Shown piece by piece: positions 19,552-27,538 of a stretch of DNA of 64,000 bases. The notes under the pieces were generated by a model, which ran no database searches, was not told the DNA's origin, and saw only the letters and a program-made list of their open reading frames with translations. The stretch is from the NCBI RefSeq assembly GCF_036173125.1, contig NZ_CP108054.1:4650001-4714000 (forward strand), given 5' to 3'. A program made the position numbers and the translations under genes. The DNA comes from Streptomyces sp. NBC_00286. GTDB taxonomy: Bacteria > Actinomycetota > Actinomycetes > Streptomycetales > Streptomycetaceae. How positions within the stretch are numbered: position 1 is the first letter of the stretch; each line of letters starts with the position of its first letter.

Positions 19552-20162
19552 TGGCCGGCCGCTTCGAGAACGGCGTACGCCTCCGGGTCCGAGTCGTGGA
19601 ACAGCCGGTACCAGGCGTCCAGCACCTCGCCCTCGTACACACCGAGCATCCCGAACACCTCGCGGGCGAAGGCGACGGGTTCGGTGGGACCGGCGGTGAT
19701 CAGCTTCCCGTCGGTCACGGCGTCGGCGTCTACGTACCGCTCGCCGCCCTTGTATCCGGTGGCGGCCAGATAGAAGGAGATGGCGCTGGTGTGGTCGCGG
19801 TCGTCGAGCAGGCCTTCGCGGGCCAGCCCGGCGGTGGCTCCGCAGATGGCGGCGACGGGGACGTCCGCGTCGAGGAAGCCGCGCGCCTTGCGGGCGAACG
19901 GTGCGAGGTCGTCGCTTGTGTCCCAGAGGTCGGCGCCGGTGAGGATCAGCAGGGAGCTGTCCTCGGGGCGTACGTCATCGAGGGCCAGGTCCGGCTGGAT
20001 CCGCAGGCCGCCGATGCTCGTCACCGGTGCGCGACTGGGTCCCACGGTCCGGATCTCGTATCCGGCGCGGGCGAGATACGCGGTCGTGTGCCCGGTCTCC
20101 CAGTCGGCGAAGGTGTCGTAGACGGCGAGGTGGACAGGCTTACGGGCGGTTGTGGCGACCAT
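19548..20162 (-). CDS. DJ-1/PfpI family protein
   Basis: 204 aa from the ATG at 20162, with GAGGAG at 5-nt spacing. Class I glutamine amidotransferase-like fold with the nucleophile elbow AAICGATAGLA (cysteine between I and G) and the upstream acid region VRPEDSSLLILTGAD. Related proteins act as glyoxalases, deglycases, isonitrile hydratases or proteases, so the reaction is open. Coupled to the MarR regulator downstream, it probably answers a small reactive compound. Confidence 0.85.
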   Translation of the reverse strand: MVATTARKPVHLAVYDTFADWETGHTTAYLARAGYEIRTVGPSRAPVTSIGGLRIQPDLALDDVRPEDSSLLILTGADLWDTSDDLAPFARKARGFLDADVPVAAICGATAGLAREGLLDDRDHTSAISFYLAATGYKGGERYVDADAVTDGKLITAGPTEPVAFAREVFGMLGVYEGEVLDAWYRLFHDSDPEAYAVLEAAGQ

Positions 20163-20194
20163 GGCTTCTCCTCGGGTGGCTTGATGTTTATGTA

Positions 20195-20224
20195 AGCATG
20201 CTGTCATTTCGACAGCATGCTGTC
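20195..20224. promoter_or_regulatory. Operator-like inverted repeat before DJ-1/MarR operon
   Basis: agcatgctgtc (20195-20205) and gacagcatgct (20211-20221) form a perfect 11-bp inverted repeat with a 5-nt spacer. The second half is also part of a 14-bp palindrome (20211-20224). On the minus strand it overlaps a TTGACA -35 sequence. Size and position suit a MarR dimer. Confidence 0.65.
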
Positions 20225-20261
20225 AATAACCGGTTCCTCGCGAAGTCGAACGCGTATGGTG

Positions 20262-20298
20262 ACGTGCTCGTAGATATGGACGTACGTGCTCGTAGATA
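20262..20298. promoter_or_regulatory. 15-nt direct repeat before the GntR gene
   Basis: acgtgctcgtagata occurs at 20262-20276 and again at 20284-20298, with starts 22 nt apart (two helical turns). It lies 36 nt before the GntR start and could be its own binding site. Confidence 0.5.
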
Positions 20299-20334
20299 CG
20301 CGCGAGTACCGACCGATCGAGGAGGACCAGGACC

Positions 20335-21060
20335 ATGCCCGGCACCGGCGGCAACGGCGCCGTGACGCGCAGCACGCTGCGACAGCAGATCGCGGACGCG
20401 CTGCGTGACGAGGTGCTGGCCGGGCGCCTGAAGCCGGGCCAGGAGTTCACGGTGAAGGAGATCGCCGAGCAGTACGGCGTCTCCGCGACCCCCGTCCGCG
20501 AGGCCCTGGTCGACCTGTCGGCGCAGGGTCTGCTGGACGCGGACCAGCACCGCGGTTTCCGCGTGCACGAGTACTCGCCGGCCGACTACCGGGACATGAT
20601 CGAGGCCCGGAGCCTGGTCACGGACGGCCTGTTCCACCAGTACCTGGACGAGAAGTCCGACATCAGCCGGGCCGCCCGCGCCGCCCTGGACCCGCGCGCC
20701 GACGACCCGCGCCAAGCCGCCGTCCTCGCCGGAGTGCGCCGCCGCGGCGAGGAGGCCGAGCGGGCTGCCGCGGCCGGTGACCTGAACATACTGATCGGCT
20801 ACGACCTGCGCTTCTGGCGCGAGCTCAGCAATCTGTTCGGCAACCCCTACCTCGCCGACTTCCTGCACCGGCTGCGCGTCCAGTCCTGGGTGTGCGCGGT
20901 CCAGTACCTGCATACGGTCGATCTGCGCGGCCACCTCTGGGCCGAGCACACCGCCCTCGTGGACGCCCTCGCCCGCCGCGACGCCGAGGCGGCACACGAG
21001 ATCGTCACCGCGTACAACACGCACTCGCTGGCACTCATCGAACGGCTGGCGGCGGGATGA
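20335..21060 (+). CDS. GntR family regulator, FadR/FCD type
   Basis: 241 aa. N-terminal winged helix: QQIADALRDEVLAGRLKPGQ then EIAEQYGVSATPVREALVDLSAQGLL. The all-helical FCD ligand domain includes DYRDMIEARSLVTDGL, YDLRFWRELSNLFGNPYLADFL and LWAEHTALVDALARRDAEAAHEIV, which supply the His/Asp residues used for metal or carboxylate ligands in the family. The ATG at 20335 follows a GGAGG site. Divergent from the DJ-1/MarR operon; the 15-nt direct repeat lies just upstream. Confidence 0.9.
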   Translation: MPGTGGNGAVTRSTLRQQIADALRDEVLAGRLKPGQEFTVKEIAEQYGVSATPVREALVDLSAQGLLDADQHRGFRVHEYSPADYRDMIEARSLVTDGLFHQYLDEKSDISRAARAALDPRADDPRQAAVLAGVRRRGEEAERAAAAGDLNILIGYDLRFWRELSNLFGNPYLADFLHRLRVQSWVCAVQYLHTVDLRGHLWAEHTALVDALARRDAEAAHEIVTAYNTHSLALIERLAAG

Positions 21061-21187
21061 GACCTCATGGGGCGCATGGGGATGTGGGGCGGCGGGGCGT
21101 GGGTAGGCGGATCTGTACGACAAGGGCTTACGGCGCTTGCCAGCCATTACCCTGCTTTGACCACCGTGCTACCCGAGGAGTCATCTG

Positions 21188-21838
21188 TTGGCCTGTGACC
21201 TGTGGCTGGTCCCACTCGTCGACGTGTTGTGCCACACCCCCGACAACCCCTTCGCCGAGGAACTGGCGCTCTACGACAAGGCCCTGAGCGAGGCCGGACT
21301 CCCACCGGTGCCGGTGTACCAGTACATGCCAGGACTCTCCGGCGACGTGGCCCCCGTCGCGGGCTTCGACTACGACGCGCTGCATTTCCTGCGCCGCGCG
21401 TACCTGCTGCAGGTGCGCGGTCTCGCGGTGACCCCGGTCGACGACCTGGTTGGCGACTACGAGCAGTTGCTGGAGATCTTCGAGGCGACGGCCCAGCAGT
21501 CGCACCTGGTCTGGCACTACGACCACGCGGGCGCGTACGTCCCCGTCGACTTCCCGCACCCGCTCTCGAACGACGAACTCCTCGCGGGCGGCGGCCCCTT
21601 GGGCTCCTCCCAGACGCTGCTGCGCGAGCTGGAGTTCGTGGCCCCGTCGATCGGCATCGACCCCGCGAACCCGCCGCTGCCGCCGGAACCCCCCATGGCC
21701 CCCACGTCGCTGGAGGAACCGGCCGCCCCCGCTCCCTTCGACTCGAGCCCCTTCGCCCGGGAGCGGCATGTGTGGCTGGGCCTGCACGCGGCGGCTACGC
21801 GCAGCCTGGCGCAGGGGTCGATGATCGTCTTCAGCTGA
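21188..21838 (+). CDS. Conserved Streptomyces protein of unknown function
   Basis: 216 aa from a TTG at 21188 with GAGGAG at 7-nt spacing. The opening MACDLWLVPLVDVLCHTPDNP and the middle GFDYDALHFLRRAYLLQVRGL, SHLVWHYDHAGAYVPVDFPHPL look like a compact cytosolic domain. The region after residue 160 is Pro-rich (NPPLPPEPPMAPT) before a final helix. I know no function. No signal peptide or membrane helix. Codon use is strongly actinobacterial, so the gene is real. Confidence 0.8.
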   Translation: MACDLWLVPLVDVLCHTPDNPFAEELALYDKALSEAGLPPVPVYQYMPGLSGDVAPVAGFDYDALHFLRRAYLLQVRGLAVTPVDDLVGDYEQLLEIFEATAQQSHLVWHYDHAGAYVPVDFPHPLSNDELLAGGGPLGSSQTLLRELEFVAPSIGIDPANPPLPPEPPMAPTSLEEPAAPAPFDSSPFARERHVWLGLHAAATRSLAQGSMIVFS

Positions 21839-21841
21839 GGG

Positions 21842-22132
21842 TCACCCCAGCTGCGACAGTCCCTTCTGCAGGTCTTCGAGGTTCATGATCGGACTTACCT
21901 CGACCTTGGCGTTGAGGTCGCTGAAGAACGGTTCACCGGTCGGGGGCAGCTCCGAGCTGTCCTTCATGTCGAAAATCAGGAAGCAGGTCCGCCGGCCATC
22001 CACAGGACCGAAGTAGGCGGCCTCCGGCTTGGTCTTCTCCAGCACCGACTTGATCAGCTCCTGGAGCTTGCCGCTGTGAATGACCTCGTTCGCCTTCTCA
22101 GTGTCCAGGGTCGCCTTGAGCATGACGCGCAT
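21842..22132 (-). CDS. Small conserved ferredoxin-fold-like protein
   Basis: 96 aa from the ATG at 22132, preceded by GAGGAGAGG. Opens MRVMLKATLDTEKANEVIHS, then PEAAYFGPVDGRRTCFLIFDM and the C-terminal SPIMNLEDLQKGLSQLG. This pattern is common in actinobacterial proteins of unknown function resembling DUF3303 and suggests a dimeric alpha/beta barrel. No active-site motif is visible. Convergent with the previous gene, 4 nt away. Confidence 0.75.
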   Translation of the reverse strand: MRVMLKATLDTEKANEVIHSGKLQELIKSVLEKTKPEAAYFGPVDGRRTCFLIFDMKDSSELPPTGEPFFSDLNAKVEVSPIMNLEDLQKGLSQLG

Positions 22133-22257
22133 CGCACGCACCTCTCCTCGGGGATTCGAGCTGGTCAACTTCTCAGCTTTTGTCCAGTATGTGCCGCGAA
22201 CGAGGATGCGGCATGTGGACCATCTGGCGTATCCGGGCTCAGTCGGCCGGACGCCTG

Positions 22258-22318
22258 AGGCCGAGAACCTCGGCCTACCGGTGTGCCCCCGGTCGAGTGC
22301 GGGGCACACCGGTAGGCC
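22258..22318. other. Two overlapping alternative hairpins
   Basis: A perfect 18-bp stem (22272-22289 with 22301-22318, gcctaccggtgtgcccc arm, 11-nt loop) shares its first bases with the right arm of a smaller hairpin aggccgag-aac-ctcggcct (22258-22276). Only one can form at a time. It lies upstream of the 96-aa gene and downstream of the PIN remnant on the minus strand, so it may terminate that remnant. Confidence 0.6.
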
Positions 22319-22326
22319 AGGCTCGC

Positions 22327-22640
22327 TCATCCGGCCCAGGTCACCGTTGCCCCGGCACCCTGATGGCGTGTACGAGAGGCATGTCCGCGTACGGGGCCAG
22401 GGTCCGCGGTCACCACGTGCCGGCCGTCCGGCCAGTCCGGTGTCGGGCGGGACAGGTGGACCGCGTGGCCGAGACGCCACTCCACACCGTCACGCAGCAA
22501 CGCGCCCACGGTGGACGCGCCCGCGAAGTCCAACTCGACGATCTCGGCCGCGGGCAGGGCCCCGGTGTGCTCCGCCGGCCCCTTGCGCAAACCGTCGGCG
22601 GCAGCCAGGCAGAGTGCGGGAACGTACACGTGCCGCCTCG
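22327..22640 (-). pseudogene. Truncated PIN-domain protein remnant
   Basis: From about 22640 the minus strand encodes RRHVYVPALCLAAADG, ALPAAEIVELDFAGAS and GVEWRLGHAVHLSRPTPDWP, then HVVTADPG. This is the middle and end of a PIN-like family common in Streptomyces. The N-terminal third with the first metal-binding aspartate is missing, no start signal is visible, and the last 20 residues before the stop are off-family. The remnant lies 170 nt from an intact PIN toxin gene. What is seen is a truncated frame; homology is by my recognition. Confidence 0.55.
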
Positions 22641-22807
22641 GCCTGCTGGCCGGTTTTCCTGTCCGCTCCGGTAACCATGCCTCACGCCTCCCCTGTGTCA
22701 CGGTCAACCGCATGGGGGTCCATGCTGCGGGACGGGGAGCGGAGAGGCGTGAGGCGGCGTCCCCTGAGAGAGAGTTGCCTGGATTCGCACAGCCATGAGG
22801 GCCTACG

Positions 22808-23278
22808 TCAAACGGCCACGGCCGAGACGTTGCCGCCGGGCAGTGTGGCGGCGTACGCATCGATGTCGTCGCGGTCGGAGGTGAGAACGCTGCCTCCGCC
22901 GTGACTGGCCGCGATGAAGACGGCCAGGGCGTCGACCGGATCGGGGCGCTTCTTCGGCGGTAGTGCAGCAGAACCGATCATGTCGCCGAGTGTCTTCCAG
23001 CCCTCGATGTTCACTCCTCCCGCACAGGGGAGACAGCGCGGCGGAAGACCGTCGGCGTACCGGGCCCTGTCAACGGGGTACACGAAGACATCGGCAAGGA
23101 GACGCTTCCAGGCGTAGGCCGTTTTCGGGCTTGTCCGCCATGCCTGTGACAGGGCGGGACCGGGGACGATCGGCTTGTGTCCGCCGGCCGTGACGAACCC
23201 CTTGTGCAGGATGTGCGCCCGGCGTTCCTGGTCGACCAGCGCCATCAGCATGCCCGTGTCGTACACGACCACGTTCAC
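22808..23278 (-). CDS. PIN-domain toxin, TA module 2
   Basis: 156 aa. PIN-type pattern: VVVYDTGMLMALVDQERRAH at the N-terminus, KRPDPVDALAVFIAASH in the middle and SVLTSDRDDIDAYAATL at the end, giving the acidic metal cluster. A central insertion (ARYADGLPPRCLPCAGGVNIEG) makes it longer than most VapC proteins. The GTG at 23278 overlaps the antitoxin stop (GTGA). Expected activity is RNA cleavage when free of antitoxin. Confidence 0.8.
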   Translation of the reverse strand: MNVVVYDTGMLMALVDQERRAHILHKGFVTAGGHKPIVPGPALSQAWRTSPKTAYAWKRLLADVFVYPVDRARYADGLPPRCLPCAGGVNIEGWKTLGDMIGSAALPPKKRPDPVDALAVFIAASHGGGSVLTSDRDDIDAYAATLPGGNVSAVAV

Positions 23279-23574
23279 GCGGCGGCCTCGTTGTGCGGTG
23301 CAGAGCCGAGAATCGCGTCGACCTCCGCCTGCTCCCCCTCTGTCGGCTCGATGTCGTCGCCTGCCCAGACACCCGTACCAGCTTGCTCCTCGGCCTCCGT
23401 GCGCGCCTTCTGGAAGGGCTCGAAGATCTCCCTGACCCGATCCTGCTGGTCCATCTGCGCCTGGGCGGCGATCGCCAGGAACGTGGAAACGTCGAGTCCG
23501 GCGTCCGCGGCGTGCTCCCTTATCCGGTCACGCACCTCGGCCGGCATGCTGATCGAGAAACGTACAATCGCCAT
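23275..23574 (-). CDS. Ribbon-helix-helix/CopG-like antitoxin, TA module 2
   Basis: 99 aa from the ATG at 23574. Starts MAIVRFSISMPAEVRDRIRE, a typical ribbon-helix-helix strand and helix, then helices with TFLAIAAQAQMDQQDR, and an acidic C-terminus (DDIEPTEGEQAEVD). A TACGGT -10-like hexamer lies 6 nt before the ATG, so the mRNA is probably leaderless. The palindrome at 23583-23601 overlaps that hexamer. Overlaps the PIN toxin gene. Confidence 0.8.
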   Translation of the reverse strand: MAIVRFSISMPAEVRDRIREHAADAGLDVSTFLAIAAQAQMDQQDRVREIFEPFQKARTEAEEQAGTGVWAGDDIEPTEGEQAEVDAILGSAPHNEAAA

Positions 23575-23582
23575 ACCAGAAC

Positions 23583-23601
23583 CGTAACACCAAGTGTTAC
23601 G
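23583..23601. promoter_or_regulatory. Palindromic operator of TA module 2
   Basis: cgtaacac-caa-gtgttacg: 8-bp perfect arms with a 3-nt centre. It overlaps the predicted -10 of the antitoxin promoter, as expected of antitoxin autoregulation. Confidence 0.65.
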
Positions 23602-23705
23602 CAGCTGGGAGCCCCCGCCTGCACCGGGGAAGAGGCGGCTACGGTCGGCGTGGGCGACACGTTCGTGTTCGTGCCTCGTGCCGCCCACACCTGGAGAATC
23701 CGTTC

Positions 23706-23978
23706 CTACGGCCAGTGGACTCCCTGGCTGCCCACGGCGGGCTTGCGGCAGTCGGGCAGCTTGGACACCGGCGTGGTCACCGAGACCGTCGCGTCGTCGA
23801 GCGCGTAGCAGAGCTGGGCGTGCAGGACCTCCGCCTCAGCGGGCGTGAGGCGCAGCGCGAGGTCCGACTCGAAGGCACCGTCCCTGCGCAGCCAGAGATC
23901 GATGGTGAGCGTGCCGTCCTCGTCCCGCCGTACGGGCTTGCTGGGTACGCGACTTACCTGCATCCGGGGTTCGCTCAT
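23706..23978 (-). CDS. Small conserved protein of unknown function
   Basis: 90 aa, opening MSEPRMQVSRVPSKPVRRDE and continuing with a beta-rich segment (TLTIDLWLRRDGAFESDLALRL) and a helix (PAEAEVLHAQLCYAL). It has the look of small Streptomyces proteins found near XRE/DUF397 pairs. No function is known to me. The ATG overlaps the stop of the upstream gene (TGATG), so the two are one operon. Confidence 0.65.
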   Translation of the reverse strand: MSEPRMQVSRVPSKPVRRDEDGTLTIDLWLRRDGAFESDLALRLTPAEAEVLHAQLCYALDDATVSVTTPVSKLPDCRKPAVGSQGVHWP

Positions 23979-24364
23979 CAGGCCGCCACCCCCACGGACG
24001 CCATCGCCCGGCGCACGACCGGCTCGCCGATCCGATGCCCATGGATCACCTGGGGCCCGACGTCGATCCCGTCGAGCGCGAGCGCCAGCGCCCTACGGCG
24101 CATGCGCTGCTCGTGCGCGATCAGATAGGGACGGACACGGGAGGCGGGACGGCGTGCGGGCGCGGTTGCCGTTCTGCGTGACCGCAGCAGATACGGCGGC
24201 AGCGCGGGGATCTCGGCACCGGCGACGAGGAGCCGGTAACCCGGCGGTCGCCGGACCACGTCCGATGCCGGGATGGGGACGAGCACGCGCAAGAGGCACG
24301 CGAGGAAGAAGACGGCCACGTGCACGAGTGTTCGCGCGAGGCCGGGCCGGATACGGTTGGACAT
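23978..24364 (-). CDS. Hypothetical protein with N-terminal membrane segment
   Basis: 128 aa. A hydrophobic stretch (TLVHVAVFFLACLLRVLVPIP, about residues 12-32) follows a short basic N-terminus, then an Arg/Pro-rich soluble part with REIP-like loops and repeated RRR motifs. TAGGAG precedes the ATG. Coupled to the 90-aa gene downstream. A 12-bp palindrome (ctcaatattgag, 24491-24502) lies upstream and may be regulatory. Function is unknown. Confidence 0.6.
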   Translation of the reverse strand: MSNRIRPGLARTLVHVAVFFLACLLRVLVPIPASDVVRRPPGYRLLVAGAEIPALPPYLLRSRRTATAPARRPASRVRPYLIAHEQRMRRRALALALDGIDVGPQVIHGHRIGEPVVRRAMASVGVAA

Positions 24365-24557
24365 GCTGACGCTCCTACGAGGCGTTGGCCATGCCCCGGG
24401 GTGCTTCCGACACCGCCGGGGCTTCTACTTGCTCTGCAACCGACAGGTCACAGCATGTAGTTGAAACTGTAGCCCCAACATACGCGTCATCTCAATATTG
24501 AGGCGCATTGCTGCAAGGTTCGGCATATGCCTTCTTCGCTTGGATGCCCCGAACAAC

Positions 24558-24593
24558 AACTGGCCCCCATCTGAGCCAGGTTGGGGGCCAGTT
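24558..24593 (-). terminator. Hairpin terminator after XRE/DUF397 pair
   Basis: aactggccccc (24558-24568) and gggggccagtt (24583-24593) form a perfect 11-bp stem with a 14-nt loop, 13 nt past the DUF397 stop. Confidence 0.8.
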
Positions 24594-24605
24594 GGCTGGG
24601 AGCGC

Positions 24606-24794
24606 CTACGACGAGTGGCCGACCGCACCCGCCCTGATGCCGACCAGGAACGTGCGGAGCCGTTCCGATGTGGTCGTCACGATCGCACCCGGCTCATCGC
24701 TCTCACGTATGAGCACGTCATCGTCGCACAAGGCGACTTCGACGCAGTTGCCGTCGGAGTCCTCGGAGAACGAGGACTTACGCCACTGGACATC
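24606..24794 (-). CDS. DUF397 domain protein
   Basis: 62 aa from a GTG at 24794. Typical DUF397: VQWRKSSFSEDSDGNCVEVAL then DVLIRESDEPGAIVTTTSERLRTFLVGIRAG. DUF397 proteins are found next to XRE/DUF5753 regulators across Streptomyces (the BldB/WhiJ-type pairs) and act with them in developmental control. The exact start is uncertain: a GTG at 24851 would overlap the XRE gene by 41 nt and add 19 residues. The family consensus favours the shorter form. Confidence 0.85.
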   Translation of the reverse strand, partial: DVQWRKSSFSEDSDGNCVEVALCDDDVLIRESDEPGAIVTTTSERLRTFLVGIRAGAVGHSS

Positions 24795-24810
24795 CACTCT
24801 TCTCACGCCT

Positions 24811-25662
24811 TCAGAGTTGCTGTACGACTTCACGAATGAACTCCCGTGAACGGTCAGGGTCCAGGGAACGCTCCTCCATACGATCCAAGACCATGCGGTA
24901 GTTCGCGCGATGAGTCTCGGCGTGGAGGAACCTTGACCCCAGACGCGTGTCCGACTGCACCGTGTCGAGCTGTGCAACAGGGCCGTAGGCGTACATGGTC
25001 GAGCTTCCGGCACTGGGGAATCCGCCGGCTGCGAACGGGAGAATCCGTACGGTCACATTCTCCCGATCGGACTGCTCCAGTAGGTACGCCAGTTGGCGCT
25101 TGGCTACCCGGGCACCGCCGAACAACATGCGCAACGCCGCCTCGTGGATGAGGAACGTGCACGACGGCGGCTCCTCCAGGTCAAGTACGGCGCTTCGCCT
25201 GACACGAAACTCGACCTTGCGGTCGAGGTCCTCGGGAGCGGGATCAGGGACCGCCTCCCCGATGACCGCACGTGCGTAGTCCTCGTGCTGGAGAAGCCCC
25301 GGCATGTGTGTGAGCTGCGCGGTGCGGAGTGCGACCGCATGGTGCTCCAACTCCGCCAGGTCCAGAAGAACCGCCGGGACGAGCCCCCTGTACGTGTCCC
25401 ACCAGTTCGCACCCCGCTCCCTGGCCATCTCGGCAAGCGCGTCGACATACTTGCGGTCCGGGCAGGAGTAGTTGGCGGCCCATACACGGACACGGTCCGA
25501 ACTCACGCCGTACCGGGCGGACTCCGTGTTACTGATCGTGGCCTTGTCGACGCGATGCAGTTCGGCAGCCTCGGTCAGCGACAACCCAACCTGCTCACGC
25601 ATCTTGCGCAACTCTGCACCCAAACGCTGCTGCCGCTCAGTCGGAGGCTTCCTGGACGCCAT
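24811..25662 (-). CDS. XRE helix-turn-helix regulator with DUF5753
   Basis: 283 aa. HTH_31-type domain at the N-terminus (RLGAELRKMREQVGLSLTEAAELHRVDKATISNTESAR), then DUF5753 from about residue 90 (HMPGLLQHEDYARAVI, RRSAVLDLEEPPSCTFLIHEAALR, RILPFAAGGFPSAGSS). Pairs with the DUF397 gene 16 nt downstream. Such pairs are scattered regulatory modules in Streptomyces. Its neighbours are TA genes and a decayed defence gene, so the whole stretch is accessory in nature. Confidence 0.92.
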   Translation of the reverse strand: MASRKPPTERQQRLGAELRKMREQVGLSLTEAAELHRVDKATISNTESARYGVSSDRVRVWAANYSCPDRKYVDALAEMARERGANWWDTYRGLVPAVLLDLAELEHHAVALRTAQLTHMPGLLQHEDYARAVIGEAVPDPAPEDLDRKVEFRVRRSAVLDLEEPPSCTFLIHEAALRMLFGGARVAKRQLAYLLEQSDRENVTVRILPFAAGGFPSAGSSTMYAYGPVAQLDTVQSDTRLGSRFLHAETHRANYRMVLDRMEERSLDPDRSREFIREVVQQL

Positions 25663-25681
25663 CAGCCTGCCCCTTTCTCCA

Positions 25682-25937
25682 TCACTCGCCGGCTTCTTGA
25701 ACCTGGCGTAAGGGCTTGCTCTCGGCGTTGGGATTTCCGATGTGGTGCTGGACAGTCTCCCCCACCTTGGCCGGGGTGCCGTTCTTCACGAGGATGTCGA
25801 CGTACTCGGACTCGGTGGCCTCGCCCTCGGCGAAGACGTGGACCTGGCGGGGTCTGCTGGATCGGCCCTTCGTCCCGCCTTCGCCCTTCCTCCACCCGCA
25901 GGGACCGGACATTCGCCACCCGGAATCCCAGCAGCAT
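25682..25937 (-). pseudogene. Fused remnant of an RloA/RloB-type defence module
   Basis: An ATG at 25937 with AAGGAG at 5-nt spacing opens MLLGFRVANVRSLR, the start of AAA15/RloA-like ATPases. After about 15 codons similarity ends, and in another frame the strand reads SSRPRQVHVFAEGEATESEY, then NGTPAKVGETVQHHIGN and ESKPLRQVQEA, the first 50 residues of RloB-like proteins, before a stop at 25682. The ATPase body and the RloB C-terminus are missing, so a large deletion joined the 5' ends of both genes. Assignment rests on my recognition of both N-termini. Confidence 0.6.
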
Positions 25938-26067
25938 CCTGGCTCCTTCATGGCGGACAGATTAGTCACACCATGCGGCCGGCGTGGCCTGGTGCGCGGC
26001 GTGCGACGGCCGACGTACACAAGGTCGGCCGCCGCACGGCTGCCTCTTGGAAGCAGCGGATGGCGTC

Positions 26068-27351
26068 TCAGATGAACGAGTTGATCTCGATCGTCTCGTC
26101 CCGCCCCGGGCCCACGCCGATCGCCGAGATCGGCGCTCCCGACATCTCCTCCAGCGCCTTGACGTAGTCCTGGGCGTTCTTGGGGAGGTCGGCGAAGGTC
26201 TTGGCCTTGCTGATGTCCTCGGACCAGCCGGGGAGCAGCTCGTAGACCGGCTTCGCGTGGTGGAAGTCGGTCTGGGAGTACGGGAGTTCCTCTACTCGCT
26301 TGCCGTCGATCTCGTACGCCACGCAGACCGGGATCTGCTCCCAGCCGGTGAGGACGTCGAGCTTGGTGAGGAAGAAGTCGGTGAGGCCGTTGACGCGGGT
26401 CGCGTAACGGGCGATGACCGCGTCGAACCAGCCGCAGCGGCGGTCGCGGCCCGTCGTCACGCCGCGCTCGCCGCCGATGCGGCGCAGGGCCTCGCCGTCC
26501 TCGTCGAAGAGTTCGGTCGGGAAGGGGCCGGCGCCGACCCGGGTCGTGTAGGCCTTCAGGATGCCGATGACCCGGCTGATCTTCGTCGGGCCCACGCCCG
26601 CGCCCGTGCAGGCGCCGCCCGCGGTCGGGTTCGACGAGGTCACGAAGGGGTACGTGCCGTGGTCGATGTCGAGGAGCGTGCCCTGGCCGCCCTCGAAGAG
26701 GACCACCTTGTCGGCCTCCAGGGCCTGGTTGAGGACCAGGACGGTGTCGGCGACGTACTGCTCGATCTGCGCGGCGTAGCCCAGCAGTTCGTCCACGACC
26801 TGGCCGACGGCGATCGCGCGGCGGTTGTAGAGCTTGGTCAGGACCTGGTTCTTGATGTCGAGGGCCGCCTCGACCTTCTGGGTCAGGATCGACTCGTCGT
26901 ACAGGTCCTGGACGCGGATGCCCACGCGGTTGATCTTGTCGGCGTAGGTGGGGCCGATGCCTCGGCCCGTCGTGCCGATCTTCCGCTTCCCGAGGAAGCG
27001 TTCCGTCACCTTGTCCACGGTGACGTTGTACGGCGTGATGATGTGAGCGTTTCCGCTGATCAGCAGCTTGGACGTGTCGACGCCGCGCTCGTTCAGACCG
27101 CTCAGCTCGGAGAGCAGGACCGACGGGTCGACGACGACACCGTTACCGATGACCGGCGTGCATCCGGGCGAGAGGATTCCGGAAGGGAGGAGATGCAGGG
27201 CGTACTTCTGGTCGCCCACGACCACCGTGTGGCCGGCGTTGTTGCCGCCCTGGTAGCGCACCACGTAGTCCACGGATCCACCGAGCAGGTCGGTGGCCTT
27301 TCCCTTGCCTTCGTCACCCCACTGAGCACCGAGCAGCACAAGTGCGGGCAC
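26068..27351 (-). CDS. purA: Adenylosuccinate synthetase
   Basis: 427 aa, full length, from a GTG at 27351. Joins IMP and aspartate with GTP to form adenylosuccinate in AMP synthesis. Visible: P-loop and catalytic Asp in [20 protein letters not shown], the His of [57 protein letters not shown] and [14 protein letters not shown]. Stands alone on this strand; a divergent DAGK-like gene lies upstream and the defence remnant downstream. Confidence 0.97.
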   Translation of the reverse strand: MPALVLLGAQWGDEGKGKATDLLGGSVDYVVRYQGGNNAGHTVVVGDQKYALHLLPSGILSPGCTPVIGNGVVVDPSVLLSELSGLNERGVDTSKLLISGNAHIITPYNVTVDKVTERFLGKRKIGTTGRGIGPTYADKINRVGIRVQDLYDESILTQKVEAALDIKNQVLTKLYNRRAIAVGQVVDELLGYAAQIEQYVADTVLVLNQALEADKVVLFEGGQGTLLDIDHGTYPFVTSSNPTAGGACTGAGVGPTKISRVIGILKAYTTRVGAGPFPTELFDEDGEALRRIGGERGVTTGRDRRCGWFDAVIARYATRVNGLTDFFLTKLDVLTGWEQIPVCVAYEIDGKRVEELPYSQTDFHHAKPVYELLPGWSEDISKAKTFADLPKNAQDYVKALEEMSGAPISAIGVGPGRDETIEINSFI

Positions 27352-27477
27352 AGGCGTACACCCCTTCCGGGTGGGGCATGTCCAACATCAGGGGCGTACG
27401 CTGCACGGCTTGTGCCGCGTACACCGGCGACCTTCGTTGGCCGCGACCCGTCGGACCGGATGCCCCGGAATAGACGA

Positions 27478-27505
27478 AGCCCCTGGCGCAATAGCGCAAG
27501 GGGCT
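27478..27505. other. 12-bp hairpin between purA and the DAGK-like gene
   Basis: agcccctggcgc-aata-gcgcaaggggct, one mismatch. It lies 127 nt upstream of the purA start and 34 nt before the divergent gene. It could be a leader structure of either transcript. Confidence 0.5.
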
Positions 27506-27538
27506 CTTGCACAAAGATGCTACCCGAGGAAGCGAGGC

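Noticed and set aside
27354..27538. Purine riboswitch upstream of purA
   Set aside because: Only a simple hairpin is visible; no conserved three-way junction sequence.
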